DNA of 64,000 bases, from NCBI GenBank assembly GCA_947165975.1, contig CAMVCL010000003.1:1-64000 (forward strand), written 5' to 3'. The notes under the pieces were generated by a model, which did no database searches, was not told the origin of the DNA, and was given only the letters and a program-made list of their open reading frames with translations. Both the position numbers and the translations under genes were made by a program. Numbering within the stretch: the stretch's first letter is position 1; the number at the start of each line of letters is the position of its first letter. Of the stretch, positions 1-10,580 are shown piece after piece. This DNA comes from an uncultured Candidatus Saccharibacteria bacterium (GTDB lineage: Bacteria; Patescibacteriota; Saccharimonadia; Saccharimonadales; Saccharimonadaceae).

Positions 1-3
1 TTT

Positions 4-96
4 TGGCGGAGGGTGAGGGATTTGAACCCTCGCTCCAGGTAGCCCCGGACTAACTCGTTAGCAATGAGTCCCCTTCAACCACTTGGGTAACCCTCC
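4..96 (-). tRNA. tRNA-Ser (anticodon GCT), CCA encoded
   Basis: Reverse complement GGAGGGTTACCCAAGTGGTTGAAGGGGACTCATTGCTAACGAGT...GGTTCAAATCCCTCACCCTCCGCCA; 7-bp acceptor stem, long variable arm, loop TTGCTAA. Confidence 0.93.
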
Positions 97-163
97 ATTT
101 CAATAATTTTATCACATTTTTTATTTTTTGCTAAGTATATTGCATGTGTGTTATAATGAACTT

Positions 164-628
164 ATGGCAAATCAAGCAGAGATTTCCTGGCAAGCCGAAG
201 AATTTATTCCCCGCGAACACAACGTCGGTTGGTATTTTGGGCTTTTTGGTATCGGTATAGCTCTCGCTGCTCTATCAGTCCTAATTAAATCATGGACTTT
301 TCTTGCACTCATCATTCTCAGTATTGTCGCCATCTTAATTTCAATTTCTCGACCTCCTCGCAAGATACAATATAAACTCGACAAAGATGGTCTCACAGAA
401 GGCAATCGACTTCATAACTTTGAAGATTTTAAAGCCTTCGGCATCCTTAAAGAAGAAAATCACTTCTCAGCTGTACTTATTCCCAAAAAACGCTTCAGCC
501 TTAGTGTAAAGGTTTATTTCCCTGGCGACAGTGGTGAAGCAATCGTTGACGCTCTCGGTGCTCGTCTCCCCATGGAAGAAGTTAAGCTTGATTTCCTCGA
601 TAAAATCGTAAATTTCTTGCGCATTTAA
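164..628 (+). CDS. Hypothetical protein with two N-terminal TM segments, PH-like C-terminal part
   Basis: ORF; start placed at ATG 164 because TATAAT (152-157) lies 6 nt upstream, excluding the ORF-track start at 128. Confidence 0.7.
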   Translation: MANQAEISWQAEEFIPREHNVGWYFGLFGIGIALAALSVLIKSWTFLALIILSIVAILISISRPPRKIQYKLDKDGLTEGNRLHNFEDFKAFGILKEENHFSAVLIPKKRFSLSVKVYFPGDSGEAIVDALGARLPMEEVKLDFLDKIVNFLRI

Positions 629-679
629 TTAAAACGTGATAATATTAACATAAGTATTAATATAAGAAGGTGGGCAAAA

Positions 680-1201
680 ATGGACCAAACTAAAACAACT
701 AATCCAGCAGAAGTACCTGCAAACGCAGATAACGATCTACAAAAAGCAATTGACGATATCACTAATACGACCAGTGTTGACCCGGTTTTTTCTGATCCGG
801 TCGCTGCACCATCATCAGTGCCAGAAGGCGATACAGGCGAACTTGGCGAGCCAGTTGGCCCATTCCCAGAACCAAAAGTCGAAGTTCAAGAACCAGCCCC
901 TGAACCAATTGCCCCAATTGAAAATGTCGAGATTCCAGACTTAAACACCGAAACTCCGTCTGAACCAGCCCCACAAAACACTAGCGAAATCAAAAAAGCC
1001 GCCCTCCGAGATCTCGTCCCAATCCTCGATAAAGTTAATATGGATAGTACTGAAAGATTCAATATTTACCGCGACATCTTTGATGAACTAAAAGATTACA
1101 CCGTACTAGAACCAGCCTACCAAGCTGCTCGTGAAATTGCCGACGAAACTACTCGTGCTAACGCTTTGCTCTACCTTGTCCAATCTATCGACAAAATGTA
1201 A
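680..1201 (+). CDS. Acidic, Pro/Glu-rich hypothetical protein
   Basis: ORF with SD-like aagaaggtggg upstream; followed by a terminator hairpin. Confidence 0.7.
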   Translation: MDQTKTTNPAEVPANADNDLQKAIDDITNTTSVDPVFSDPVAAPSSVPEGDTGELGEPVGPFPEPKVEVQEPAPEPIAPIENVEIPDLNTETPSEPAPQNTSEIKKAALRDLVPILDKVNMDSTERFNIYRDIFDELKDYTVLEPAYQAAREIADETTRANALLYLVQSIDKM

Positions 1202-1217
1202 AAGACCCACCTCACAA

Positions 1218-1246
1218 AAATAGGCTCCTTTTAAAGGAGCCTATTT
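1218..1246. terminator. Bidirectional intrinsic terminator between convergent genes
   Basis: AAATAGGCTCCTTTTAAAGGAGCCTATTT near-perfect palindrome. Confidence 0.8.
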
Positions 1247-1265
1247 AAATTATATGAATGTAATT

Positions 1266-2879
1266 TTAATACATTCCGCCCATATCTGGAGCAGCAGGCT
1301 TTTCTTCTGGAATCTCACAGATCAAAGCGCCCATTGTAATCGCTGTTGCTGCAATTGAAGTGGCATTCTTAACGGCCTCTTTAGTAACTTTAGCCGGATC
1401 AATTACGCCATTCTTCTTCAAATCAACCAAACCTTTTTCCGGCGTCATTACATTGACACCAAACCCGTCCTTAGCTGATTCCACTTCAGCCAGTAACGCC
1501 TGTGCATTTAACCCAGCATTTTCCATAATATGAATAAACGGAGCCTTCAAAGCATTCTTCACAATCCTAACACCCGCGTCTGTTTCCTTCAACTTAGCAG
1601 CCATATTGACTAATGTCACACCCCCACCAGTTACAATACCTTCAGCCAGTGCCGCCTTGGTTGCAGCCACTGCATCGTCAACACGATACTTTTTCTCTTC
1701 GATTTCAGTTTCAGTTGCACCACCAACTTTAATTACTGCTACTTTGCCCGAAAGAGCTGCCGCTCTTTTTTCAAATTCTTCACGCTCATAGTCTGATTTA
1801 GCATTTCCTGCAAAGGTATGAATCAATTCAATTCTATCTTGTACCGATTTCTTGCTACCAGCACCCTTAATGATTGTCGTTTCATCCTTTGTGGCAATTA
1901 TCTTCGCCGCTGACCCGAGCACCTCGAGACCAACTTCTTCCAATTTTAACCCTTTATCATTTGATACCACCGTCGCATCGGTCAAAATTGCTATATCTTC
2001 CATGATTTCCTTACGTCTATCACCAAAAGAAGGAGCCTTCAACACCAATGTATTAAATACACCCTTTAATTTGTTCAAAACTAGAAGCGATAATGCTTCC
2101 CCCTCAACCTCTTCAGCAATAATCACTAAATCTTTCTTGCCAGTTTGCGCAACTTTTTCAAGTAGTGGCACAATGTCATTTGCTGCTGAAATCTTACGAT
2201 CAGTTACCAATACTAATGGTTTTTCGAACACAGCTTCCTGCCTATTTACATCGGTCACAAAAAATGGCGAAGAATAACCCTTATCATAGCTAAAACCTTC
2301 AACGATTTCCTGTTCCATCTCTAAGCCTTGACCAGCCTCCACCGTCACTACGCCATCTTTACCAATCTTTGAAATTACTTCCGCAATTAATTCGCCCACA
2401 GTCGAATCACCAGCTGAAATTGTCGCAACTTCTGCCACTTTCTTTGAGTCACCTTCAATTTTTTCAGCTGATTTATCAATCTCTTTTATTATATCCCTAC
2501 CTGCTTTTTCAATCCCTTTTCTAAGCTCCATCGGATTCATTCCAGCTGCAATCAATTTATTAGCCTCAGCCAAAATATTGTAAGTTAATACTGTTACAGT
2601 AGTAGTTCCATCACCCGCTACCTTATTTAACTTTTGAGCAGCAGTTTTGATTAGTTTTGCACCTACTGCCTCCCCCAGAGATTCATCTTTATTAGGTAAC
2701 TCTACGGCTTCCGCCACAGTTACGCCATCGTGGGTGATCACTGGTGCACCATATTCCTTCTCGATAATTACATTTTGACCTTTCGGGCCAAATGTTACCT
2801 TTACTGCATCGTATAGCTGTTTTGCTCCGGACAAAACTTTTTCTCTTGCTTCTGCTTCATAAAAAATCTTCTTTGCCAT
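1266..2879 (-). CDS. groEL: Chaperonin GroEL (Hsp60)
   Basis: MAKKIFYEAEAREKVLSGAKQLYDAVKVTFGPKGQNVIIEK..., VAGDGTTT, C-terminal GGM motif. Confidence 0.98.
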   Translation of the reverse strand: MAKKIFYEAEAREKVLSGAKQLYDAVKVTFGPKGQNVIIEKEYGAPVITHDGVTVAEAVELPNKDESLGEAVGAKLIKTAAQKLNKVAGDGTTTVTVLTYNILAEANKLIAAGMNPMELRKGIEKAGRDIIKEIDKSAEKIEGDSKKVAEVATISAGDSTVGELIAEVISKIGKDGVVTVEAGQGLEMEQEIVEGFSYDKGYSSPFFVTDVNRQEAVFEKPLVLVTDRKISAANDIVPLLEKVAQTGKKDLVIIAEEVEGEALSLLVLNKLKGVFNTLVLKAPSFGDRRKEIMEDIAILTDATVVSNDKGLKLEEVGLEVLGSAAKIIATKDETTIIKGAGSKKSVQDRIELIHTFAGNAKSDYEREEFEKRAAALSGKVAVIKVGGATETEIEEKKYRVDDAVAATKAALAEGIVTGGGVTLVNMAAKLKETDAGVRIVKNALKAPFIHIMENAGLNAQALLAEVESAKDGFGVNVMTPEKGLVDLKKNGVIDPAKVTKEAVKNATSIAATAITMGALICEIPEEKPAAPDMGGMY

Positions 2880-2882
2880 TTT

Positions 2883-3137
2883 TTATAATGTCGCTAAGAC
2901 ATCCTCCTCTTTTAAAATAATATAATCAACATCATCGACCTTTATCTCGGTAGTTGAGTACTCCTTATAAACAATTTTGTCGCCTTTTTTAATTCCAGAA
3001 ACTTCAGGCCCAACGGACTCCACTACTGCATAAGCTGGTTTTTCCTTTGCCTCACCAAGCAATATACCAGATTTTGTCTTCTCGAGTGGCTTTTCCACCA
3101 CAGCGACCACACGGTCTTTTAACGGTTTTAATGCCAT
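2883..3137 (-). CDS. groES: Co-chaperonin GroES
   Basis: MALKPLKDRVVAVVEKPLEKTKSGILL...; directly upstream of groEL. Confidence 0.97.
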   Translation of the reverse strand: MALKPLKDRVVAVVEKPLEKTKSGILLGEAKEKPAYAVVESVGPEVSGIKKGDKIVYKEYSTTEIKVDDVDYIILKEEDVLATL

Positions 3138-3163
3138 ATTTTTTAACTCCTTTTCTACTTTTC

Positions 3164-3191
3164 ATTATAGCACAAAAATTGGCACTTGCAA
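3164..3191 (-). promoter_or_regulatory. groESL promoter: -10 TATAAT (3164-3169), -35 TTGCAA (3186-3191), 16-bp spacer
   Basis: Read on the minus strand: TTGCAA-N16-TATAAT upstream of the groES SD. Confidence 0.65.
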
Positions 3192-3205
3192 CAGCAGAGT
3201 GCCAA
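3179..3205. promoter_or_regulatory. CIRCE-like inverted repeat (HrcA operator type)
   Basis: TTGGCACTT-N9-GAGTGCCAA, compare CIRCE TTAGCACTC-N9-GAGTGCTAA; located upstream of groES. Confidence 0.75.
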
Positions 3206-3221
3206 TTTTATTCTTAAGTTA

Positions 3222-4424
3222 TTATTTTTGATTATCCAATAGTTCAGAAGCTTTTTTGATCATATAAGCTGCTTCATTCGTCGGGATCACATAAACTGGC
3301 TTAGAATCTTCTTCAGCCACATTGGCATAGCCTTTAGATTTATCTACCGATGCATCGTTTTTCAAACGAAATCCCATAAATTCTAGCTTCGAGATAATTG
3401 AACTTCTTACCGGCAAAGAACGTTCCCCAATTGTCGCAGTAAATACAATAGCGTCGATTCCTCCCATTTTTGCAGCAAATTCGCCAATTTTACCCGCTAC
3501 ACCATCGATAAATAAATTATAGGCTGCCGCAGCGTCTGCACGATCCTCTTCGGCTCCTGCGATGATTTCACGCATATCATTCGAACCAGCCATCGCTTGT
3601 AAACCAGATTGTTTATTCATCAACTTAATCGCCTCAGCTGCCCCTAGTTTCTCGCCAAGTAATGCTCCAATCGTTGGATCAATCGAGCCAGTTCTCGTCG
3701 AAGACATTAACCCCTCAAGTGGTGTTTCTCCCATTGAAGTATAGGCCGGTTTTCCGTCAATCAATGCTGTTGCTGAACACCCAGAACCTAAATGGCAAAC
3801 TACCATCTTTTTTTCTAAAATTCCTAATTCCGGAATCTTATTCATCATATAGCCGTATGATGCACCATGCGCACCCCAACGACCCAAGTCAAACTCCTCA
3901 ATAATCGCTTTCGGTAAAGCATACTCAGTATCTTTCCTAGAATCATTTGTTAATGCTTCTGAATCGCTCATCACCATCACTGGTACATCTGGAAACGTTT
4001 CTTTAGCATTTTTAATTCCTCGCTCTGTTCCAGGCACGTGCAAAGGATTTGTCACGCGCACTTTTTCCAGTTCTTCGAAAGTCTTTTCATCCACAATATG
4101 GTTTGCTGAAAAATATTTTCCTGCTGCCACTACGCGTACTAATATACCGTCTAACGGATGAGCTTCATTGATAAATCCTTCTTTCTCAAAAATCGCCTTT
4201 GCTTCCTTAAATGCTACATCCAGAGTATCCCATTTTTTATCTACCAACTCCTCAGAACCATCGGCACGCGTAATCGTACAGATAAATTTCTTCTTCCCGT
4301 TCTCTTCGATTCCCTCAAAATAAAGTGAGCATACTTCATCTTCTCCTTCATAAAGTGAAAACTTTTCCGAAGATGATCCAGAATTTAAAACCAAGAAAAT
4401 TTTAGTAATATTTGTTGTCGACAT
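3222..4424 (-). CDS. ackA: Acetate kinase
   Basis: LVLNSGSSSEKFSLYE..., HLGSGCS, TRTGSIDPTIG, GGIDAIVFTATIGE motifs. Confidence 0.95.
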   Translation of the reverse strand: MSTTNITKIFLVLNSGSSSEKFSLYEGEDEVCSLYFEGIEENGKKKFICTITRADGSEELVDKKWDTLDVAFKEAKAIFEKEGFINEAHPLDGILVRVVAAGKYFSANHIVDEKTFEELEKVRVTNPLHVPGTERGIKNAKETFPDVPVMVMSDSEALTNDSRKDTEYALPKAIIEEFDLGRWGAHGASYGYMMNKIPELGILEKKMVVCHLGSGCSATALIDGKPAYTSMGETPLEGLMSSTRTGSIDPTIGALLGEKLGAAEAIKLMNKQSGLQAMAGSNDMREIIAGAEEDRADAAAAYNLFIDGVAGKIGEFAAKMGGIDAIVFTATIGERSLPVRSSIISKLEFMGFRLKNDASVDKSKGYANVAEEDSKPVYVIPTNEAAYMIKKASELLDNQK

Positions 4425-4462
4425 TCTTATTAACTCCTTTTCCTAATTATATCACATAACCA

Positions 4463-5062
4463 CTACAATAAGATCACCTTAAACTGAGGTGTTCCCTTTT
4501 GGATCCATTCATCCACTGCTTTTTTTACCCCAGGTAAAGCCGGATTCGTATAATCATGCACTATCATCACACCTTTTGACGCTATCCTAGAAGTAACTAA
4601 ATTCAAAGAATCTCTGATAGATTCGTAAAAATCTCCATCTAAAAAAGCAAACGCGATTTTCTCAGGTAAATCATCGCCCGTCAATTCATTAAACCAAGAT
4701 TTCTTTATTACAGGGACAGGGAGTCCCGTCTTCAAAAAACGATTCTTTACTTCTCTTTTTGTAACCATTAACTCCCCTCTCTTAAAATTCTCCCCCATTA
4801 CTGAAGAATCATCCTTAGTCTTTTCTGGTAAACCTTCAAAGGAATCATAAATCCATAACTTCTTTTTCACAAAGTTATCCACAGAGTTATCCACAGAGTT
4901 TTCTCTATTGTATTCATAAATTAACTCAGCCAGCAATAAAGAAGTGTCACCCTTATAACAACCCAATTCAACATAGTCTCCTTCTGTTGCTAAAGCTTCT
5001 TTTGCTAGTTCAATAATTGTATCCGTTTCTTTTTCGGAAATTTGATCATTTTTCCACGCCAT
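4463..5062 (-). CDS. Class I SAM-dependent methyltransferase, TylF/MycF-like
   Basis: DYVELGCYKGDTSLLLA, IYDSFEGLP, FAFLDGDFYESIRDSL, GVMIVHDY motifs. Confidence 0.75.
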   Translation of the reverse strand: MAWKNDQISEKETDTIIELAKEALATEGDYVELGCYKGDTSLLLAELIYEYNRENSVDNSVDNFVKKKLWIYDSFEGLPEKTKDDSSVMGENFKRGELMVTKREVKNRFLKTGLPVPVIKKSWFNELTGDDLPEKIAFAFLDGDFYESIRDSLNLVTSRIASKGVMIVHDYTNPALPGVKKAVDEWIQKGTPQFKVILL

Positions 5063-7992
5063 TACAAATACTTCCGCAAATATTCACCAGTTGGTGTTTT
5101 TGCCGTTTTGGCTAAAGTCTCCGGAGTTCCCTCTGCACAAACCATTCCACCTTTCAAGCCACCTTCCGGTCCCATATCGATAATCCAATCCGCAGATTTA
5201 ATCACATGCAGATTATGCTCGATCACGATCATCGTATTTCCCCCATCAACTAAACGATTCAAAATCGCCAACAGTCTCTTCACATCATCTGAATGGAGCC
5301 CAGTCGTCGGCTCGTCTAAAATATAAAGAGTTTTACCAGTAGAACGCCTAGACAATTCCGTTGCCAGTTTAATTCTTTGTGCTTCCCCACCTGAAAACGT
5401 CGTTGCTGGCTGTCCAAGTTTAATATAACCCAAGCCTACCTCTTGAATAGTGCGTAATTTTCCAGCAATAGATGGAATATTTCCAAAAAATTCCACTGCT
5501 TCGTCAATCGTCATATCCAAAACTTGTGAAATATCTTTTCCTTTATATTTTACTTCCAATGCTTCACGATTATATCTTCGTCCATGGCAAGCCGGACAAG
5601 TCACATATACATCTGGCAAAAAATGCATTTCGATTTTATTTACCCCATCACCTTGACAATGTTCGCAACGTCCACCTTTTACATTAAAGGAGAATCTACC
5701 AGCTTTATACCCACGTACTTCCGCTTCAGGTTGTGATGCAAATAATTCACGAATCGCCGTAAACACTCCAGTATAAGTAGCCGGATTTGACCTTGGTGTT
5801 CTACCAATTGGTGATTGATCTATTACGATTACTTTATTAATCTTTTCGATTCCTTCAATTTTTTCATGCGTACCCGACACAGTTTGAGCTCGATGTAACC
5901 TTGCCAACAGCTCATTAGCTAAAATTGAATTTACTAATGTTGATTTTCCCGAACCAGATACACCAGATACCACATTAAGCACGCCTAACGGAAACTTCAC
6001 ATCTATATTTTTTAAATTATTTTCCCTCGCACCACGTACTACAAGCTCATGACCAGCTCGCACCTTACGACGTTTCTTTGGTACCGGAATTGTCATTTCT
6101 CCAGATAAATATTTTCCAGTCAAAGAATCCTTATTTTTTATTATCTCCTCAGGTGTTCCCGCAGCTACTAGTTTTCCACCATTTAATCCCGCTCCTGGAC
6201 CAATATCAATAATGTAATCTGACTGCAACATCGTATCTTCATCATGTTCCACTACTAATACTGTATTTTTCAAATCCCGCAAATGTTTCAAAGTTGCAAT
6301 TAATTTATCGTTATCACGTTGATGTAGACCAATCGATGGTTCATCCAAAACATACAAAACACCCTGCAAACCAGAACCAATCTGCGTAGCTAACCTAATT
6401 CTCTGCGCTTCCCCACCAGACAAAGTATTAGCTGCTCGACCTAATTCCAAATAACCCAATCCTACATCTTTCATAAATTGCACTCTCTCACGAATTTCTT
6501 TCAAAATCGGTGTTGCAATCATATTCTCTGCTTCTGTAAAACCTAAATCTTGTGCTAGAACTTCAAGTGTTGCATCCACGTCCAAATTACACATATCTAC
6601 AATGTTTAGATCATGCACCGTCACCGCTAATACCGCCGGTTTTAGTCTTGCTCCATTACAAGTCTGGCATTTTCTTACCCGCATAAATCTCTCAATATCG
6701 TGTTTAGTGAAATCTGAAACTTTCGGATCATGGTAACGGCGTTCTAACATTGGGATCACGCCCTCATAAGTCGTTTCATAAACTGTCCCGTCCGCAAAAC
6801 GCCCTGAACCAGATATCTTCATTTGATACTTTTCATCTCCAGTTCCATAAAGAATCAATCGTTTATCTTCTTCCGACAATTCACCTATAGGCGTATATAC
6901 ATTAAATCCATGCTTTGCGCCCACTTGCATTAAACGTTTCAACCACCAAGAATCCTGACCTACACGATTAAACGGACGAATCCCTCCTTCTGCAATCGTC
7001 AAATTATTATTAAATACTAAGCCTGGATCAATCTCCATTCTCGTACCAAGACCAGTACAAGTTGGGCAAGCTCCTTCTGGCGCATTGAATGAGAACAGTC
7101 TTGGTGTCAACTCAGGGATTAATTCTTCTGGATGGTCTGGGCAAGCATATCGTTGCGAATATGTTAATACTTCAGAGTTTTCAGTCGGAATCCTCGATTC
7201 GCCCACCGCAACCGAATTATCTTTAATTCTAATAACCTCAATAATCCCTTGGCCCATCTCTAAAGCCTGTTCAATCGAACCAGCAATTCGAGTTCTAAGC
7301 TCAGGATTCAAAACAAATCTATCTACCACAATCTCAATGTCATGTCGTTCATTTTTGTTCAATTCCGGAAATTCATCCAGAGCATAGACGATTCCGTCCA
7401 CTCGCACTCTAGAAAAACCCTTACTAGAATATTGCTCCGGAATATGCATAAATTCACCTTTTTTCGAAGAAACAATCGGTGCTAATAAAATACACTTTGA
7501 ACCAAGTGGCAATTTCATCACCTCATTTACAATATCATCCACTGTACGCTTAGAAACTTCCTTATGGCAAACTGGGCAATGCGGAACGCCAACTCTAGCA
7601 AACAATAAACGTAGATAATCATACACCTCTGTTACTGTCGCCACTGTAGAACGCGGATTTCTCGAAGTCGATTTCTGATCAATCGAAATAGCAGGCGAAA
7701 GTCCCGTAATCGAATCCACGTCAGGCTTATCCATTATCCCCAAAAACATTCGCGCATACGAAGACAAAGATTCTACATATCGCCTCTGTCCTTCTGCATA
7801 AACCGTATCAAAAGCCAAAGATGATTTGCCGGAGCCCGAAAGACCCGTAATAATCACTAATTTGTCTCTAGGAATATCTACATCAAGATTTCTTAAATTA
7901 TTCTGCCTAGCACCTCTTACTCGGATATAATTATCGTCACCAAAAATCTCACCTTCAATTTTTGCAATTTTCTTTTCTTCTGCGTTCATCAC
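5062..7992 (-). CDS. uvrA: Excinuclease ABC subunit A
   Basis: Two ABC ATPase domains, [28 protein letters not shown], Zn-finger CxxC motifs. Confidence 0.98.
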   Translation of the reverse strand: MMNAEEKKIAKIEGEIFGDDNYIRVRGARQNNLRNLDVDIPRDKLVIITGLSGSGKSSLAFDTVYAEGQRRYVESLSSYARMFLGIMDKPDVDSITGLSPAISIDQKSTSRNPRSTVATVTEVYDYLRLLFARVGVPHCPVCHKEVSKRTVDDIVNEVMKLPLGSKCILLAPIVSSKKGEFMHIPEQYSSKGFSRVRVDGIVYALDEFPELNKNERHDIEIVVDRFVLNPELRTRIAGSIEQALEMGQGIIEVIRIKDNSVAVGESRIPTENSEVLTYSQRYACPDHPEELIPELTPRLFSFNAPEGACPTCTGLGTRMEIDPGLVFNNNLTIAEGGIRPFNRVGQDSWWLKRLMQVGAKHGFNVYTPIGELSEEDKRLILYGTGDEKYQMKISGSGRFADGTVYETTYEGVIPMLERRYHDPKVSDFTKHDIERFMRVRKCQTCNGARLKPAVLAVTVHDLNIVDMCNLDVDATLEVLAQDLGFTEAENMIATPILKEIRERVQFMKDVGLGYLELGRAANTLSGGEAQRIRLATQIGSGLQGVLYVLDEPSIGLHQRDNDKLIATLKHLRDLKNTVLVVEHDEDTMLQSDYIIDIGPGAGLNGGKLVAAGTPEEIIKNKDSLTGKYLSGEMTIPVPKKRRKVRAGHELVVRGARENNLKNIDVKFPLGVLNVVSGVSGSGKSTLVNSILANELLARLHRAQTVSGTHEKIEGIEKINKVIVIDQSPIGRTPRSNPATYTGVFTAIRELFASQPEAEVRGYKAGRFSFNVKGGRCEHCQGDGVNKIEMHFLPDVYVTCPACHGRRYNREALEVKYKGKDISQVLDMTIDEAVEFFGNIPSIAGKLRTIQEVGLGYIKLGQPATTFSGGEAQRIKLATELSRRSTGKTLYILDEPTTGLHSDDVKRLLAILNRLVDGGNTMIVIEHNLHVIKSADWIIDMGPEGGLKGGMVCAEGTPETLAKTAKTPTGEYLRKYL

Positions 7993-8078
7993 TGCTCCTA
8001 CCTTCGTTTTGATAAACGCGTATATTATACTACAGAATTCAATTTTTGTCCATAAGCCAATATGCTATAATAATCATC

Positions 8079-8621
8079 ATGGAAAAGGACATTGAAGAAC
8101 TAGGAGAAAAGGAGAAAGAAAAAGCAAAAACACCTCAGAATGACGTTAAAACCTCTCGTCATGCAAGCCGTTATTTTGTCATAGGTCTAAGCCTAGCTAT
8201 TTTTAATTATTTGCTATTCATGACTATCGCTAATCTAATTGTAAAAAATGACAATCTTTTCTGGTTCTCTTCATTTATAGCTACAGCTTTTACTGCCATA
8301 CTAGCCTACATTCTGCACTCAAAAATCACTTGGAAAGAACGCAATCCAGGTAAAACTGGAATATATAAATTCATTATTTGGAATATTATACTCACTTTTG
8401 CCATTAGCCCGACATTAACTCAAATTTTCGGATATGCAACTGCACTTTATGATCTAGCGTTTAACATTTCAAATTTCCTACATATCCCTTTCAGCTATGA
8501 TTTTATCCAAAGCACCGGCGCGTTTGTTCTCGCCAATGCCGTTATTATGGTTATTAATTTCCTATTCTATGACCAATTTATCTTTAGCAAATCAAAAAGG
8601 AGATCAAATGACCAAAAATAA
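8079..8621 (+). CDS. GtrA-family polytopic membrane protein
   Basis: Four TM helices, GtrA-like; start set at ATG 8079, 7 nt after TATAAT 8066-8071. Confidence 0.7.
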   Translation: MEKDIEELGEKEKEKAKTPQNDVKTSRHASRYFVIGLSLAIFNYLLFMTIANLIVKNDNLFWFSSFIATAFTAILAYILHSKITWKERNPGKTGIYKFIIWNIILTFAISPTLTQIFGYATALYDLAFNISNFLHIPFSYDFIQSTGAFVLANAVIMVINFLFYDQFIFSKSKRRSNDQK

Positions 8622-9564
8622 ACCTCTAATATCAGTCATTATTCCTATCTATAATTCTCAAAAACATCTCGAAGAGTGTTTAAGCTCAGTTCTACAACAA
8701 ACTTATCAAAACTTAGAAGTCATCCTTGTAGACGATGGCTCAACAGACGATTCTAGTAAACTAGTTAATGACTACAAAAAGAGAAACCAAAACATCAAAG
8801 TTATTCACCAAAAGAATCAAGGACTCTCCGCCGCTCGTAATGCCGGCCTCAAGATTGCAACTGGCGATTACATAACCTTCGTCGATTCTGACGACAAAAT
8901 CGAAGCTAATATGATAGAAAACCTCATTAAAGCCTTACAAAAAGACAATTCCGACATCGCTGTCTGTTCTTTTAAAGAAACCTATCCAAATCATAAAACC
9001 GTAGGTTTTAGTAAAAATCACCCTCCAAAATCTTTCACTACTGAGGCTGCTCTTCGCGCCATGCTTAAAGAAGAAGGTTTCATGCTTTCTTCAACCATGA
9101 AACTATACCCAACCAAATATTTTAATGATATTTCCTTTCCTATTAATAAGCTCCATGAAGACGTTGCCATAACTTACAAGCTCATTATGAAAGCTCGAAA
9201 AATCTCTTTCGTACCAGATGAATCATACATTTATAACCACCACCAAGACTCTATCATTAGTCAAAGCTTCAATGAGCGCAAACTTGATCTCATCAATTTT
9301 ACCGACAAAATGTGCGACGATATCGACCAAAAATATCCCAACCTCAAAAATATTACTAACGAACGCCGCATACGTGCAAGATTTTCTATCCTCAGACAAA
9401 TTCCCCTCAACAATCCAAACACCAAAACTCTATTGAATTATCTCAAGACACATCAAAACTACATCGCTAATAATCCCGAAGCCTCAAAAGCCGACAAAAT
9501 CGCCCTAAGATTGGCACTCATTCATCCCAAATTATTACAATTAGCTTACAGATTATTCAAATAA
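8608..9564 (+). CDS. Glycosyltransferase family 2
   Basis: LISVIIPIYNSQKHLEECLSSVLQQTYQNLEVILVDDGSTD; start ATG 8608 with SD aaaggag. Confidence 0.92.
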   Translation: MTKNKPLISVIIPIYNSQKHLEECLSSVLQQTYQNLEVILVDDGSTDDSSKLVNDYKKRNQNIKVIHQKNQGLSAARNAGLKIATGDYITFVDSDDKIEANMIENLIKALQKDNSDIAVCSFKETYPNHKTVGFSKNHPPKSFTTEAALRAMLKEEGFMLSSTMKLYPTKYFNDISFPINKLHEDVAITYKLIMKARKISFVPDESYIYNHHQDSIISQSFNERKLDLINFTDKMCDDIDQKYPNLKNITNERRIRARFSILRQIPLNNPNTKTLLNYLKTHQNYIANNPEASKADKIALRLALIHPKLLQLAYRLFK

Positions 9565-10544
9565 CATATTGTGTCGCGCATAGCATCTTCAACAGTCAAT
9601 TCTGTTTTCCAGCCCAATTCACGCTCTGCCTTTGTAGGATCAGCATACATTTCTGGCAAATCGCCTGCCCGACGTTCAGCGATTTTATACGGCAGCTTTT
9701 TGCCACTTGCTTCTTCAAAAGCTTTAATCATCTCTAGTACCGATACACCTTTACCGGTACCTAAATTATAAATTAACACACCTGGCTTCATTTTATTAAT
9801 AGCCGCTACATGCCCTTTTGCTAGATCCACCACATGAATATAATCACGCAAACAAGTCCCATCTGGAGTGTTATAGTCATCACCAAACACCGATAATTCC
9901 TTAATTTCTCCACGAGCAACCTTCATGATGATCGGCATCAAATTATTAGGTATGCCGTTCGGATCTTCACCCATCAAACCGGATGGATGATTCCCTACTG
10001 GATTAAAATATCTTAATATCACTGCTTCAAATTCCTTATCCGACTCAGAAACATCCTTCAAGATTTCTTCAATCACATGTTTCGTTTCGCCATACGGATT
10101 AGTAATTCCAATACCCGTAATCATACTTTCGTCAAGCTTGGCCTTCTCTTGTTCTCCATACACAGTAGCCGATGATGAAAAGATAATCTTATGCACATCA
10201 TGATCTTTCATACATTTCAACAAATTCACTGTTCCGCCAACATTATTTTCGTAGTATTTTAATGGTTTTTCTACAGATTCACCGACCGCCTTTAATCCAG
10301 CAAAATGCATTACTAAATCATAGTGATTGTCAGAGAACAACTTATCCATCTTCTCATAATCAAGTAAGTCAATCTCGTAAAAACTTGGGCGTTTTCCAGA
10401 AATTTCTTCTATTTTATCTAATACTGTAATTTTTGAATTAAATAGATTATCGATCACATCAATCTCGTATCCATTCTTATATAATTCAATAATTGTATGT
10501 GAACCGATATAACCAGTTCCACCAGTAACTAATATCCTCTTCAT
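9546..10544 (-). CDS. galE: UDP-glucose 4-epimerase
   Basis: MKRILVTGGTGYIGSHT, SSSATVYG, NPYGETK, FNPVGNHPSG. Confidence 0.95.
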   Translation of the reverse strand: MKRILVTGGTGYIGSHTIIELYKNGYEIDVIDNLFNSKITVLDKIEEISGKRPSFYEIDLLDYEKMDKLFSDNHYDLVMHFAGLKAVGESVEKPLKYYENNVGGTVNLLKCMKDHDVHKIIFSSSATVYGEQEKAKLDESMITGIGITNPYGETKHVIEEILKDVSESDKEFEAVILRYFNPVGNHPSGLMGEDPNGIPNNLMPIIMKVARGEIKELSVFGDDYNTPDGTCLRDYIHVVDLAKGHVAAINKMKPGVLIYNLGTGKGVSVLEMIKAFEEASGKKLPYKIAERRAGDLPEMYADPTKAERELGWKTELTVEDAMRDTICYLNNL

Positions 10545-10580
10545 ATGACAATTATAACATTCTATGTTAAAATATAGGGG

